Notes under the pieces: model-generated
Databases searched by the model: none
Told to the model about the DNA's origin: nothing
What the model saw: the letters and a program-made list of their open reading frames with translations, nothing else
Assembly (NCBI RefSeq): GCF_002934605.1
Contig: NZ_PTJC01000006.1
Span: forward strand, 992,001 to 1,056,000
Source: Neolewinella xylanilytica
GTDB taxonomy: Bacteria; Bacteroidota; Bacteroidia; Chitinophagales; Saprospiraceae
DNA length: 64,000 bases
Direction: 5' to 3'
In this document: one piece after another, positions 26,698-34,871 of the stretch
Position numbering within the stretch: the stretch's first letter is position 1
Layout: every line of letters begins with the position of its first letter
Position numbers and translations under genes: made by a program

Positions 26698-28134
26698 TCA
26701 GCTGCCCTCCGTAACCAGAATGAGGGTATCCAGTTTGAGCTGCAAGCGAATGAGATCGTTCATTCTGGCGAGTTCGGCCTTGTCCAGCCGAGGATCCGCG
26801 CTGCGTACGGTCACTAGCGGAATGCGTTCGGAGTAGGGCGGGTCGTCGTCGGGGCCAAACCGTTCGATGGTCTGAGCCCGCGCCAGCCGGACGCCGGTCA
26901 CGTTGGGAAAGGCGACCATGAGCTGGCGACTGAACGCGACGAAGTCCGTAGAATCCATTCGGTACCCCTGCAATTCATTGTACATCGACTGCTGTTCTCG
27001 CGAGCGGTTTATCTCGGATTGTTCCAGCTTTTGTATACGCTGATTGATATCCTCGAGCGTGGATAATTCGCCCTTGATGCCGGCAATTTCCGAAGGGCTG
27101 AAGCTGGTGTCGACTACGATGCGCGCTCCGCTCACGCCGAAGGGCGGGGCCTGCAGTATGTCGCTGTAGATGCGGAGGCTGTCGGGCGGTACCTGTCGGT
27201 CGGTAAGCGGAAAAATAAGCTGCGGCCGTTCGGGGTCGCGACGATCGAAAATAGATGAACTCACACTCATCGGAAAGTACTGCTCGGTAAACTCGCTTAC
27301 TGCCCGATCTACCCGTTGCCGGTCCAGCACATCCGACAGGATTACGTATCCCGGGATGATCATCAGGACGCTGATCGCACCGATGATCAACTGACTACGC
27401 TGGGTTTCCTGCCGGTTCATGTACTTCCGGAAGGGGAATCGGAGCAGACGTATGATCAGGTAGGCCGTTGCGGCGATGAAGAAGGAGTTGAGGAAGAAGA
27501 GGTAAAAGGATCGCCAAAATATGGTAAAGTCACCGCCATTTTGCAGGGCTTCCGTCAGGCCATAGCCCGAAACGCACAGCGGTGGCATCAGCGCGGTAGC
27601 GATCGCTACCCCCGGGATGGCATTGGTCTTATCGCTGCGGGTAACGGATATGATGCCCGCCAATCCCCCGAACACCGCTACCAGCCCATCCAGGATGGTC
27701 GGTTCCGTGCGCGATCGCATTTCGGGGGTGAAAATATCGAGGGGGGTAAAGAGGAAATAGATGAAACTGGTTGCCAGAGCGATGATGACCGCTACGCCGA
27801 AGTTCTTCAGTGCGTTCACTAATAAACTGCGGTCGTTAGTGCCTACGCCGAGGCCGATTCCCAAGATGGGATTCATCAGCGGCGAGATCAGCATCGCGCC
27901 GATGATGACCGCCCCGGAATTAAGGTTAAGACCGAGACTCGCGATCATGATGGAGCAGACGAGCATCCAGGCATTGCTACCGCGCATCAGGTTGCCTCCG
28001 GTGATCGAAGCTACGGCCGATTCCCGGTCGCTTCCCTCACGCAGGTCCAGAAATTCCCGGAACCATTCTTTGATGCCCCCTTCCCCCGGGGTCACCTGGT
28101 CGTGCGGGGCCTTAACCGATTTTTTTGTATCCAT
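26698..28134 (-). CDS. DUF389 membrane protein
   Basis: A 478-residue protein with a DUF389 core: conserved GAVIIGAMLISPLMNPIL and IPGVAIATALMPPLCVSGY in a bundle of six or so membrane spans, followed by a cytoplasmic or periplasmic C-terminal half with a helical/coiled region (SEIAGIKGELSTLEDINQRI). Family members have no settled function. I use the ATG at 28134 rather than the GTG at 28146 that overlaps the upstream lolD stop. It sits between the lolD-like ATPase and mscS. Confidence 0.85.
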   Translation of the reverse strand: MDTKKSVKAPHDQVTPGEGGIKEWFREFLDLREGSDRESAVASITGGNLMRGSNAWMLVCSIMIASLGLNLNSGAVIIGAMLISPLMNPILGIGLGVGTNDRSLLVNALKNFGVAVIIALATSFIYFLFTPLDIFTPEMRSRTEPTILDGLVAVFGGLAGIISVTRSDKTNAIPGVAIATALMPPLCVSGYGLTEALQNGGDFTIFWRSFYLFFLNSFFIAATAYLIIRLLRFPFRKYMNRQETQRSQLIIGAISVLMIIPGYVILSDVLDRQRVDRAVSEFTEQYFPMSVSSSIFDRRDPERPQLIFPLTDRQVPPDSLRIYSDILQAPPFGVSGARIVVDTSFSPSEIAGIKGELSTLEDINQRIQKLEQSEINRSREQQSMYNELQGYRMDSTDFVAFSRQLMVAFPNVTGVRLARAQTIERFGPDDDPPYSERIPLVTVRSADPRLDKAELARMNDLIRLQLKLDTLILVTEGS

Positions 28135-28142
28135 ACTTGAAC

Positions 28143-28793
28143 TCACACGAGTACGCCGTCGATCATTTCCAGTCGGCGGTCACTCATTTGCGCCAGGGAT
28201 TCGTTGTGGGTGACGATGACGAAGCTCTGCGAAAAGTCATCGCGCAACCGAAAGAGGAGATCGTGCAGTTCCCGGGAATTAACCGAATCCAGATTGCCAC
28301 TGGGTTCGTCGGCGAACACGATGGCTGGCTCGTTCATTAACGCGCGGGCTACCGCCACCCGCTGCTGTTCTCCGCCGCTCAGTTGGCCGGGCTTGTGGCC
28401 GGCGCGGTTCTTCAGTCCAAGGTAATCGAGCAGTTCCCGTCCCCTTTGCTCCGCGAGTTGCTGGTCGCGATTACCGATGTAGGCCGGGATGCAGACGTTT
28501 TCCAGGGCGGTAAACTCGGGCAGGAGGTGGTGAAACTGAAAGACGAAGCCGATACGCTCGTTCCGGAAGGCCGCCAGCCGCTTATCACGCATGCCGAAAA
28601 CCTCTTCTCCGTCGATGCGTAACTGACCGGTATCGGGCCGATCCAGGGTGCCGAGAATGTGGAGCAGGGTACTTTTACCCGCGCCGCTCTTGCCGACAAT
28701 ACTGACCACTTCGGCGGATTGGATACTGAGATCGACGCCACGAAGTACATCGAGCTCGCCGTAGCTTTTACGGATATTGGTAGCCTCCAGCAT
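28143..28793 (-). CDS. lolD: ABC transporter ATPase, LolD/MacB type
   Basis: A 216-residue ATP-binding subunit. Visible motifs: Walker [10 protein letters not shown], signature [15 protein letters not shown], Walker [13 protein letters not shown]. The length and GNLDS end match the LolD/FtsE/MacB group that drives lipoprotein release or efflux from the inner membrane. No permease gene (lolC/E-like) is adjacent, so the partner must be elsewhere. It starts 2 bases after the purU stop and its own stop is within 9 bases of the DUF389 start. Confidence 0.85.
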   Translation of the reverse strand: MLEATNIRKSYGELDVLRGVDLSIQSAEVVSIVGKSGAGKSTLLHILGTLDRPDTGQLRIDGEEVFGMRDKRLAAFRNERIGFVFQFHHLLPEFTALENVCIPAYIGNRDQQLAEQRGRELLDYLGLKNRAGHKPGQLSGGEQQRVAVARALMNEPAIVFADEPSGNLDSVNSRELHDLLFRLRDDFSQSFVIVTHNESLAQMSDRRLEMIDGVLV

Positions 28794-28795
28794 GG

Positions 28796-29653
28796 TTAAT
28801 TAAAGATTATGGTGCGGTTGCCGAAGGGCAGGATGAGGTGGCGCAGATGCAGGTAAACGGCCTGGCTGAGTACCCGCTTTTCGACATCCTTACCAATGCG
28901 CTTGAGATCTTCGATGGTATGGTGGTGGGTTACCGGTTCGACGGATTGGGCGATAATGGGGCCTTCGTCCAGATCCGCCGTGACGTAATGACTTGTCGCT
29001 CCGATCAATTTGACGCCCCGTTCGAATGCACGCTCGTAGGGGCGGGCTCCTTTAAAGGCGGGTAAGAAGGAGTGGTGAATATTAATGATCCGATGGGCCC
29101 ACGACTGGCAAAAATCGTTGGACAGGACTTGCATATACCGGGCCAGCACGATCAAATCGGTTTCCGCCTCCCGCAGTATCCGGCTCGTCTCCGCTTCCTG
29201 CTCGGCTTTGTTTTCCGCCGTAATAGGGAAGTAGTGGAAGGGAATGTCGAAGCGGGAGGCTAAACCTTCCAACTGGCGGTGGTTGCTGACGATAGCGGTG
29301 ATCTCACAGTCGAATTCTCCCGTGCCGTGCCGTTGCAGCAGGTCGAATAGGCAATGACTTGCTTTACTCACGAATACGGCTATTTTGGGCTTTCGCTGAC
29401 TGAAGTGGAGTTGCCATTTCATATCGTACGTCTTGCCCAACAGGGTGTCGAAGTAATCGTTGATCTTCTCGCGCGGGATCAAAAAGCCCTCCAAATCCCA
29501 TTCGATGCGCATAAAAAAGTGGCCGATCGACCGGTCGACGTGCTGATCCAGGTTAATGATGTTGCCCCGGTTGCGATGAACGAATTCGGTAACCTGGGCA
29601 ACCAGGCCGGCCTGGTCGGGGCAATGGATCAGGAGTATGGCACTATCGGTCAA
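28796..29653 (-). CDS. purU: Formyltetrahydrofolate deformylase
   Basis: PurU hydrolyses 10-formyltetrahydrofolate to formate and tetrahydrofolate, balancing one-carbon units. The 285-residue protein has an N-terminal ACT domain ([19 protein letters not shown]) and a C-terminal formyltransferase-type hydrolase domain with the catalytic segment [20 protein letters not shown] and [13 protein letters not shown]. The start is a TTG with no better ATG, and its position matches the normal family N-terminus. It heads a minus-strand run through lolD, DUF389 and mscS. Confidence 0.9.
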   Translation of the reverse strand: MTDSAILLIHCPDQAGLVAQVTEFVHRNRGNIINLDQHVDRSIGHFFMRIEWDLEGFLIPREKINDYFDTLLGKTYDMKWQLHFSQRKPKIAVFVSKASHCLFDLLQRHGTGEFDCEITAIVSNHRQLEGLASRFDIPFHYFPITAENKAEQEAETSRILREAETDLIVLARYMQVLSNDFCQSWAHRIINIHHSFLPAFKGARPYERAFERGVKLIGATSHYVTADLDEGPIIAQSVEPVTHHHTIEDLKRIGKDVEKRVLSQAVYLHLRHLILPFGNRTIIFN

Positions 29654-29699
29654 AGGGAGTCGTATTAACGTGCGAAGATAACGCCTGTCGCCAAACTAA

Positions 29700-29732
29700 G
29701 AAGACCCCTTCACTTACGGTGAAGGGGTCTTC
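29700..29732. terminator. Strong hairpin, putative terminator
   Basis: Perfect 14-bp stem GAAGACCCCTTCAC (29700-29713) with its complement (29719-29732) and a 5-base loop. It sits just downstream of the DUF2383 gene on the minus strand and upstream of purU; a run of T (TTCTTAGTTT) follows on the minus strand. Confidence 0.7.
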
Positions 29733-29757
29733 GCATGACGTGATCGGAAGGGTCTTC

Positions 29758-30216
29758 CTACACGTTTTTATAGGTCTGCTTGAGTTGCTTCAACTCGGCA
29801 ACGTTGCGCTCGAAGGTTTCGAGCTGGCGCGTGATCACCTGACGGGCGTCGCTGGAGTAGCTCGTGTCGTTGAGGACACCACGGTACGTTTCGATCGCGT
29901 GCTCGTCACCACGAATACATTCCTGCAGAACCGCGGCCTCGTCTTGAGTGGCGAGAGCGGATTTGAGGTCGATCCATGCGCGGTGCAACGCGGCACCGGT
30001 GCTGCCGCCTTTGTCCACTTTACCGCCCAGCTGGGTAATGAAGGGCTTAATTTCGTGTCCGAAATTGTAGCGCTGTTGGCTCATTTCGCGAAACTTAGTA
30101 GCCAACGATACGCTGTCGACTTCCTCAGCGGCTTCCTTGTAACCGTTTTCTCCGTCGTAGAGCGTAGTGATTAATTTGTTGAGTCCTTTGGTCTGTTCGT
30201 TGCTGACGGTATCCAT
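29758..30216 (-). CDS. DUF2383 / PA2169-type four-helix-bundle protein
   Basis: A 152-residue, wholly helical, cytoplasmic protein of the ferritin-like PA2169/DUF2383 type. It starts LNKLITTLYDGENGYKEAAEEV and has the conserved HEIKPFITQLGG and ALHRAWIDLKSAL blocks, with GDEHAIETYRGVL in the second helix pair. Function is unknown; homologues are often stress-induced. It is monocistronic, bounded by a terminator downstream and a 144-base gap before mrdA. Confidence 0.85.
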   Translation of the reverse strand: MDTVSNEQTKGLNKLITTLYDGENGYKEAAEEVDSVSLATKFREMSQQRYNFGHEIKPFITQLGGKVDKGGSTGAALHRAWIDLKSALATQDEAAVLQECIRGDEHAIETYRGVLNDTSYSSDARQVITRQLETFERNVAELKQLKQTYKNV

Positions 30217-30360
30217 AGATAAATATTTTGGTGAGGAGAGGGTATCTCCATCAGATAATAGAAATTGATATATGTAAGTTTCCGCTATCGCGTTACTTAC
30301 ACTTATCTAACGTAAGGCAACTGGCAGACGTTCGGTCTCGGATGAAAAATTGTATGGGGG

Positions 30361-32241
30361 TTACTTTACCCGGATGGTGCTTTCCCCCCGCTGGGTCATG
30401 TCTTTATCCAGCATACGCTGCTCGACCCACTTGCGTTTTTCGGCGATTTCCCCGTTGATGTATTTTTCAATCATCAGACTGGCAATGGGGGCGGCGACAG
30501 ACCCGCCGAAACCGCCGTTTTCCACGTACACCATTATGGCGATCTTCGGGTCGTCGGCCGGAGCGAAGGCCACGAAGCTGGAGTGGTCGCCGTAGGTGTT
30601 CTGGATGGTACCCGTCTTCCCGCAGATTTCGATGCCCGGCACGTCGGCGACGCGTGCGGTACCTTCGGTTACGGTTTTGCGCATGCCCCGTACGACGGTC
30701 TCGAAGTATTCGCGCCGGATATCGATGTCGTGGCGTTCGGGTTCGATGGTTCGGACCTCACCCTGGTTACCTTCCTGTACTTCCCGGACGAGGTGGGGGG
30801 TATACCAGTGGCCGCGATTGGCAATGGCGGCGGCCATGTTGGCGGTCTGCAGGGCCGTCAATTCGTATTCGCCCTGTCCGATAGCCAGCGAGCGGATCCA
30901 GATAGCCCGCCAGAACTGGTCTTCGGCGAAGCGCTTCGTGTAGTATTCGGACGTCGGTACGTTTCCGGCGATTTCACCGGGGAAGTCGATACCGAGCTTA
31001 CTGCCCAATCCAAATTGGTACAGGTATTCGTTAAACTCATCCAGCCCCTGCTCGGGCGTCAGGCTGCCGTAGCGGTTGATGTTTTCTAACCAGGCGGTGA
31101 CGAAGTAGGCATTGCAGCTTTGGGCGATGGCGTCCTCGACCGAGCGACAGTAGGGGTGGTTGTGGCAACCTAGCAGCACGCGCCCGCCACTGGTAAATCC
31201 ACCGTAACACTGAATGCCACGGTCGGGCTCGAGCGTCCCGGTCTCCATGGCGATCAAGGCTACAAGGGTCTTAAACGGACTGCCGGGGGGGTATTTGCCA
31301 TTGATCGCCCGATTCAGGAGCGGCTGCAGGGTATCCTGCTGGAGGTCGACGAATGAACGGCCCCGATCCCGGCCGATCCGCAGCGAGCGCGGGTCGTAGG
31401 TCGGCGCGGAAATCATGGTCAGCACCTCCCCGGTAGAGGGTTCCAGGGCGACGATGCTCCCGATTTTGTTAACCATAAGTTCTTCCCCGTAGGCCTGAAG
31501 GTCGAGGTCGATGGTGGTCACCAGGTCGGTGCCTACCGTAGCGTTAACGTCCAGCGCTCCGTCGAGCACCTCTCCGGCCTCGCGGCCCAGGCGGTCACGG
31601 TATACGAACCGCCGCCCCTTGTCGCCGCGCAGGGCCGGCTCATACTGATATTCGAGACCGGATATACCGTGGTAATCGCCACCGCTGTAGCGACCCTCCC
31701 CTTGGTCGATCGTGTGCTGACTGACCTCACCCATGTACCCGAGCAAGTGAGCGGCTACCTGGTGGGGGTAATTGCGGGAAGAGCGTAGCGTAGCGGAAAA
31801 GCCGGGAAACTGGAAGAGGTTTTCCTGGAAGGTTGCGTAGACCGTCGGTGAAACGTTGGCCAGAAACGTGAAGGGTTTGGAAGGACTGAACTTCCCGCCC
31901 CACTTATCCGGAATGGCCTCTTCGAAGTAGTCGCGGGTGATGCCCAGCAACTGGCAGAATCGGGTCGTATCGAAGGCTTCGGCTTTGGCGGCGAATTGGT
32001 TGTAGGTCAACTCGATCTGGTAGATCGGTTCATTGATCGTCAACAACTTGCCGTTGCGGTCGAGCATCAGGCCCCGGGCGGGGTACTGGTCGATCTGGCT
32101 GTTGCCTACCCGGTCGGCACGCGTGCGCCAGGTGTCGCTGACGACCTGCAGGTGAAAGGCTTTACCCAGCAGTAGCAGGAGTACCGCGATCATGATGGCG
32201 CGGATACTGACGGTGCGTACGTCAAGGGTCTCTTTCGGCAT
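30361..32241 (-). CDS. mrdA: Penicillin-binding protein 2
   Basis: The class B transpeptidase of cell elongation, crosslinking peptidoglycan in the periplasm. The 626-residue protein has one N-terminal membrane anchor, a dimerisation domain, and the transpeptidase domain with the three motifs: SxxK in PPGSPFKTL, SxN in AQSCNAYF, and KTG in CGKTGTIQN. It is the last gene of the mreBCD-mrdA operon, 7 bases after mreD. RodA, the usual partner glycosyltransferase, is not encoded next to it here. Confidence 0.95.
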   Translation of the reverse strand: MPKETLDVRTVSIRAIMIAVLLLLLGKAFHLQVVSDTWRTRADRVGNSQIDQYPARGLMLDRNGKLLTINEPIYQIELTYNQFAAKAEAFDTTRFCQLLGITRDYFEEAIPDKWGGKFSPSKPFTFLANVSPTVYATFQENLFQFPGFSATLRSSRNYPHQVAAHLLGYMGEVSQHTIDQGEGRYSGGDYHGISGLEYQYEPALRGDKGRRFVYRDRLGREAGEVLDGALDVNATVGTDLVTTIDLDLQAYGEELMVNKIGSIVALEPSTGEVLTMISAPTYDPRSLRIGRDRGRSFVDLQQDTLQPLLNRAINGKYPPGSPFKTLVALIAMETGTLEPDRGIQCYGGFTSGGRVLLGCHNHPYCRSVEDAIAQSCNAYFVTAWLENINRYGSLTPEQGLDEFNEYLYQFGLGSKLGIDFPGEIAGNVPTSEYYTKRFAEDQFWRAIWIRSLAIGQGEYELTALQTANMAAAIANRGHWYTPHLVREVQEGNQGEVRTIEPERHDIDIRREYFETVVRGMRKTVTEGTARVADVPGIEICGKTGTIQNTYGDHSSFVAFAPADDPKIAIMVYVENGGFGGSVAAPIASLMIEKYINGEIAEKRKWVEQRMLDKDMTQRGESTIRVK

Positions 32242-32248
32242 TCCGGGG

Positions 32249-32773
32249 CTATGCTTTAGGGTTGAAAATCAGCACGATCGCAAAGGTGACTACGAGGCTG
32301 GCCGGTAGGGAAAATACGGTTTTTAAAACGATGTCGCTTAAGAAATAGATCGAAAAGGTCTGCAATAAAAAAAACATCACGAGGTGCGCCAGCAACAGGA
32401 GGGCGAGGTAACGGAACATCCAGCCACCCCCCATATCATAAATGCTCGGGTTGGCCTTGATATTGTAGCCATCTCGGGGTTGGATCAGTCGCAGGATGAA
32501 CGGACGGAGATAGGCGGTGAGGGTCAGGGCTCCGGCGTGCAAGCCGATGGTTTCGCTGAAGAAATCAACCGAAAGGCCGAGGAGAAATCCGAGCAGGATG
32601 ACGGCGGGGCGCGGCAACCGAAGGGGAAGCATGGCCACGAAGAGCGGGTAAACGAATACGAACAGGAGATCGCCTTGCCCCCATCCCCAGGCTACCTGGT
32701 TGAAAATAAAGACCTGGACGAGCAGGAGCAGTACGAAGCGCAGGCTGCTGTTTACCAGGGCCGAGGTGTTCAT
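32249..32773 (-). CDS. mreD: Rod shape-determining protein MreD
   Basis: A 174-residue integral membrane protein with about five hydrophobic spans. The sequence is poorly conserved, as usual for MreD, but GDLLFVFVYPLFVAMLPL, a glycine-rich LLGFLLGLSVDFFSETIGLH stretch and the gene order identify it. It starts in an ATGA overlap with mreC, so the two are translationally coupled. It is thought to link MreC to the elongation machinery. Confidence 0.85.
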   Translation of the reverse strand: MNTSALVNSSLRFVLLLLVQVFIFNQVAWGWGQGDLLFVFVYPLFVAMLPLRLPRPAVILLGFLLGLSVDFFSETIGLHAGALTLTAYLRPFILRLIQPRDGYNIKANPSIYDMGGGWMFRYLALLLLAHLVMFFLLQTFSIYFLSDIVLKTVFSLPASLVVTFAIVLIFNPKA

Positions 32774-33588
32774 TTTACCTGATTCAGTCGTTCGAGTTCT
32801 TCCTTGAACAGGTCGCGGACCACGTAGCCGGTAGCGGCCAGTAGGGGATCGTTCAGCAGGACCACCGTAAGGTGCTGGCTACCGGTACCGGGCATGGGCT
32901 CGCTGCTTTCCACGATGCCGATCGGCAAGCCGGTGGGGTAAACATTGGAATATCCGGTGGTGAAAATGGTATCATTGGGGGCCACGGGGACGTAATCCGG
33001 CATGTCGGTAAGGGTTACCCGGCGAGGGTCGTGACCGTCCCACCGCAGGGTTCCGAAGGCGTTGTTATCGAGCCCGGCGCTGACCCGGGTATCCAGGTGC
33101 AGGAGGCTGATGACCCGGGCGTGCCGCGGGGTGACTTCACTGACGATGCCGAGCAGTCCGCCATCCGCTACGACTCCCTGTCCGCGTTCGACGCCAAGAT
33201 TGGAACCCCGGTCGATCACCAGCGTATTGTAGGGGCCGTAGGGTGATTTGCTCACCACCCGGCTCGCCAGGTAGGTAAAGCGCTGCTGCATCAGCGAATC
33301 CACTACGGTACTCGTATCCACCGAGGTGTTGTAGCCCGAGCCGGGAATGCGACTCAGTAGGGCCGCGTTTTCCCGGCGCAGGATTTCGTTCTCCCGGGCC
33401 ACGTCGAGAAACGCCAGCCGGTCGGAAACCTGTTTGGTGAAGTAGGAACCGTAGACGAACTTGGTTTCCGCCCATATTTTCCGCTGCGTATCGTTGTGGT
33501 GTACAATGAGGTACAGGCACAGCAACTGTAGGACGGCAAAAGTAAAGAAGCCGCTACTGTGAAGAAGGATGCGCAGCAGTCTCCCCAT
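32770..33588 (-). CDS. mreC: Rod shape-determining protein MreC
   Basis: MreC is a bitopic inner-membrane protein that activates PBP2. The 272-residue protein has one N-terminal membrane span (FFTFAVLQLLCLYLIVH), a coiled coil around ENEILRRENAALLSRI, and the beta-domain with VISLLHLDTRVSAGLDN and the GLPIGIVESSEP motif. It overlaps mreB by one base and mreD by four. Confidence 0.92.
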   Translation of the reverse strand: MGRLLRILLHSSGFFTFAVLQLLCLYLIVHHNDTQRKIWAETKFVYGSYFTKQVSDRLAFLDVARENEILRRENAALLSRIPGSGYNTSVDTSTVVDSLMQQRFTYLASRVVSKSPYGPYNTLVIDRGSNLGVERGQGVVADGGLLGIVSEVTPRHARVISLLHLDTRVSAGLDNNAFGTLRWDGHDPRRVTLTDMPDYVPVAPNDTIFTTGYSNVYPTGLPIGIVESSEPMPGTGSQHLTVVLLNDPLLAATGYVVRDLFKEELERLNQVK

Positions 33589-34625
33589 TAACTAACGCTG
33601 CTTGCGGGTACGAGAATGGATTTATAGCGACGGGTGTCGGAAAGGGCCTTGCTCGTGCCCCGGACCACCGCCAAGAGCGGATCTTCGGCTACGTGCACGG
33701 GCAACTGGGTCTTCTTGCTCAGGCGCTTGTCGAGGCCGCGCAGCATCGCTCCACCGCCGGTCAGGTATAGCCCCGTACTGTAAATATCGCTGGCCAACTC
33801 GGGCGGGATGGTTTCCAGGGCGCGAATCACCGCGTCTTCGATCTGGGTGATGGATTCGTCCAGCGCGCCGGCGATCTCCTGGTAGGTGACCGTGATCTGG
33901 CGGGGAATGCCGTTCAGAAGATCCCGGCCGTTGATGCTGAAGTCAGCCGGCGGATCCTCCAGCTCTGGGAGGGCGCTGCCCACGTGGATTTTGATCTGCT
34001 CGGCGGTGCGCTCCCCGATCAACATATTGTGGGTTTTGCGCATGTAGTTGACGATGTTGTCGGTGAGCTCGTCGCCGGCAATGCGGATCGACTGATCACT
34101 CACGATGCCCGACAGGGCGATAACGGCAATTTCCGTGGTGCCGCCCCCAATGTCGATGATCATGTTGCCGACGGGCTCCTCGACGTCCAGGCCGATGCCC
34201 AGGGCGGCGGCCATGGGTTCGTAGATAAGGTAGGTTTCCTTGGCATCAACGCGGGCCGCGCTTTCGAATACGGCGCGCTTCTCGACCTCGGTAATGCCGC
34301 TGGGAATGCAAATAACCATCTTCAGGTGGGAGAAAAAAGCCCGTCGACGCCCGATCATGTCGATCAACCCCTTGATCATCTGCTCGGCGGCGCGGAAGTC
34401 GGCAATGACGCCGTCCTTCAGCGGCCGGACCGTCTGAATGTTCTCGTGGGTCTTCTCGTGCATCTGCATCGCCCGCCGGCCCACCGCGATGGTTTCTTCC
34501 GATTTTCGGTCGATCGCTACGATGGAGGGCTCGTCGATGACGATCTCCCCGTTCTGCATGATGAGTGTGTTGGCCGTTCCCAAATCGACGGCCAGTTCCT
34601 GTTTAAAAAAGTTCAAAAATCGCAT
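33588..34625 (-). CDS. mreB: Actin-like rod-shape protein MreB
   Basis: MreB is a bacterial actin homologue that polymerises on the inner membrane and directs lateral wall synthesis. The 345-residue protein has the phosphate-1 motif AVDLGTANT, the connecting motif IDIGGGTTEIAVI, and YLTGGGAMLRGL near the end. The N-terminus is short and partly amphipathic (MRFLNFFKQ). It heads the operon and is divergent from alaS with 246 bases between; on the minus strand the leader contains GACCTTTGC, a near match to the Bacteroidota -7 element. Confidence 0.96.
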   Translation of the reverse strand: MRFLNFFKQELAVDLGTANTLIMQNGEIVIDEPSIVAIDRKSEETIAVGRRAMQMHEKTHENIQTVRPLKDGVIADFRAAEQMIKGLIDMIGRRRAFFSHLKMVICIPSGITEVEKRAVFESAARVDAKETYLIYEPMAAALGIGLDVEEPVGNMIIDIGGGTTEIAVIALSGIVSDQSIRIAGDELTDNIVNYMRKTHNMLIGERTAEQIKIHVGSALPELEDPPADFSINGRDLLNGIPRQITVTYQEIAGALDESITQIEDAVIRALETIPPELASDIYSTGLYLTGGGAMLRGLDKRLSKKTQLPVHVAEDPLLAVVRGTSKALSDTRRYKSILVPASSVS

Positions 34626-34871
34626 TCCCCTAAGTTGCAGACCGGTGAGGGTCAGAGTTTAGTTCGCAAAGGTCGTAAAATAGTAGTGGAGTAGGTAGTG
34701 AGCCTGGATCCTTATTCCATGATTATTCCAAAGATGGAATACCGCGCATTATAAGCACTATTTTCCTGAACGGTCGCCGATTGTGTTTCATTGCACCCGC
34801 GCTCCGCCGCCCCATAAATTCGTGTTCCGCGCAGCCGGTCGAATCTGCGCCGGCGTAATACCTTTGCGGCC

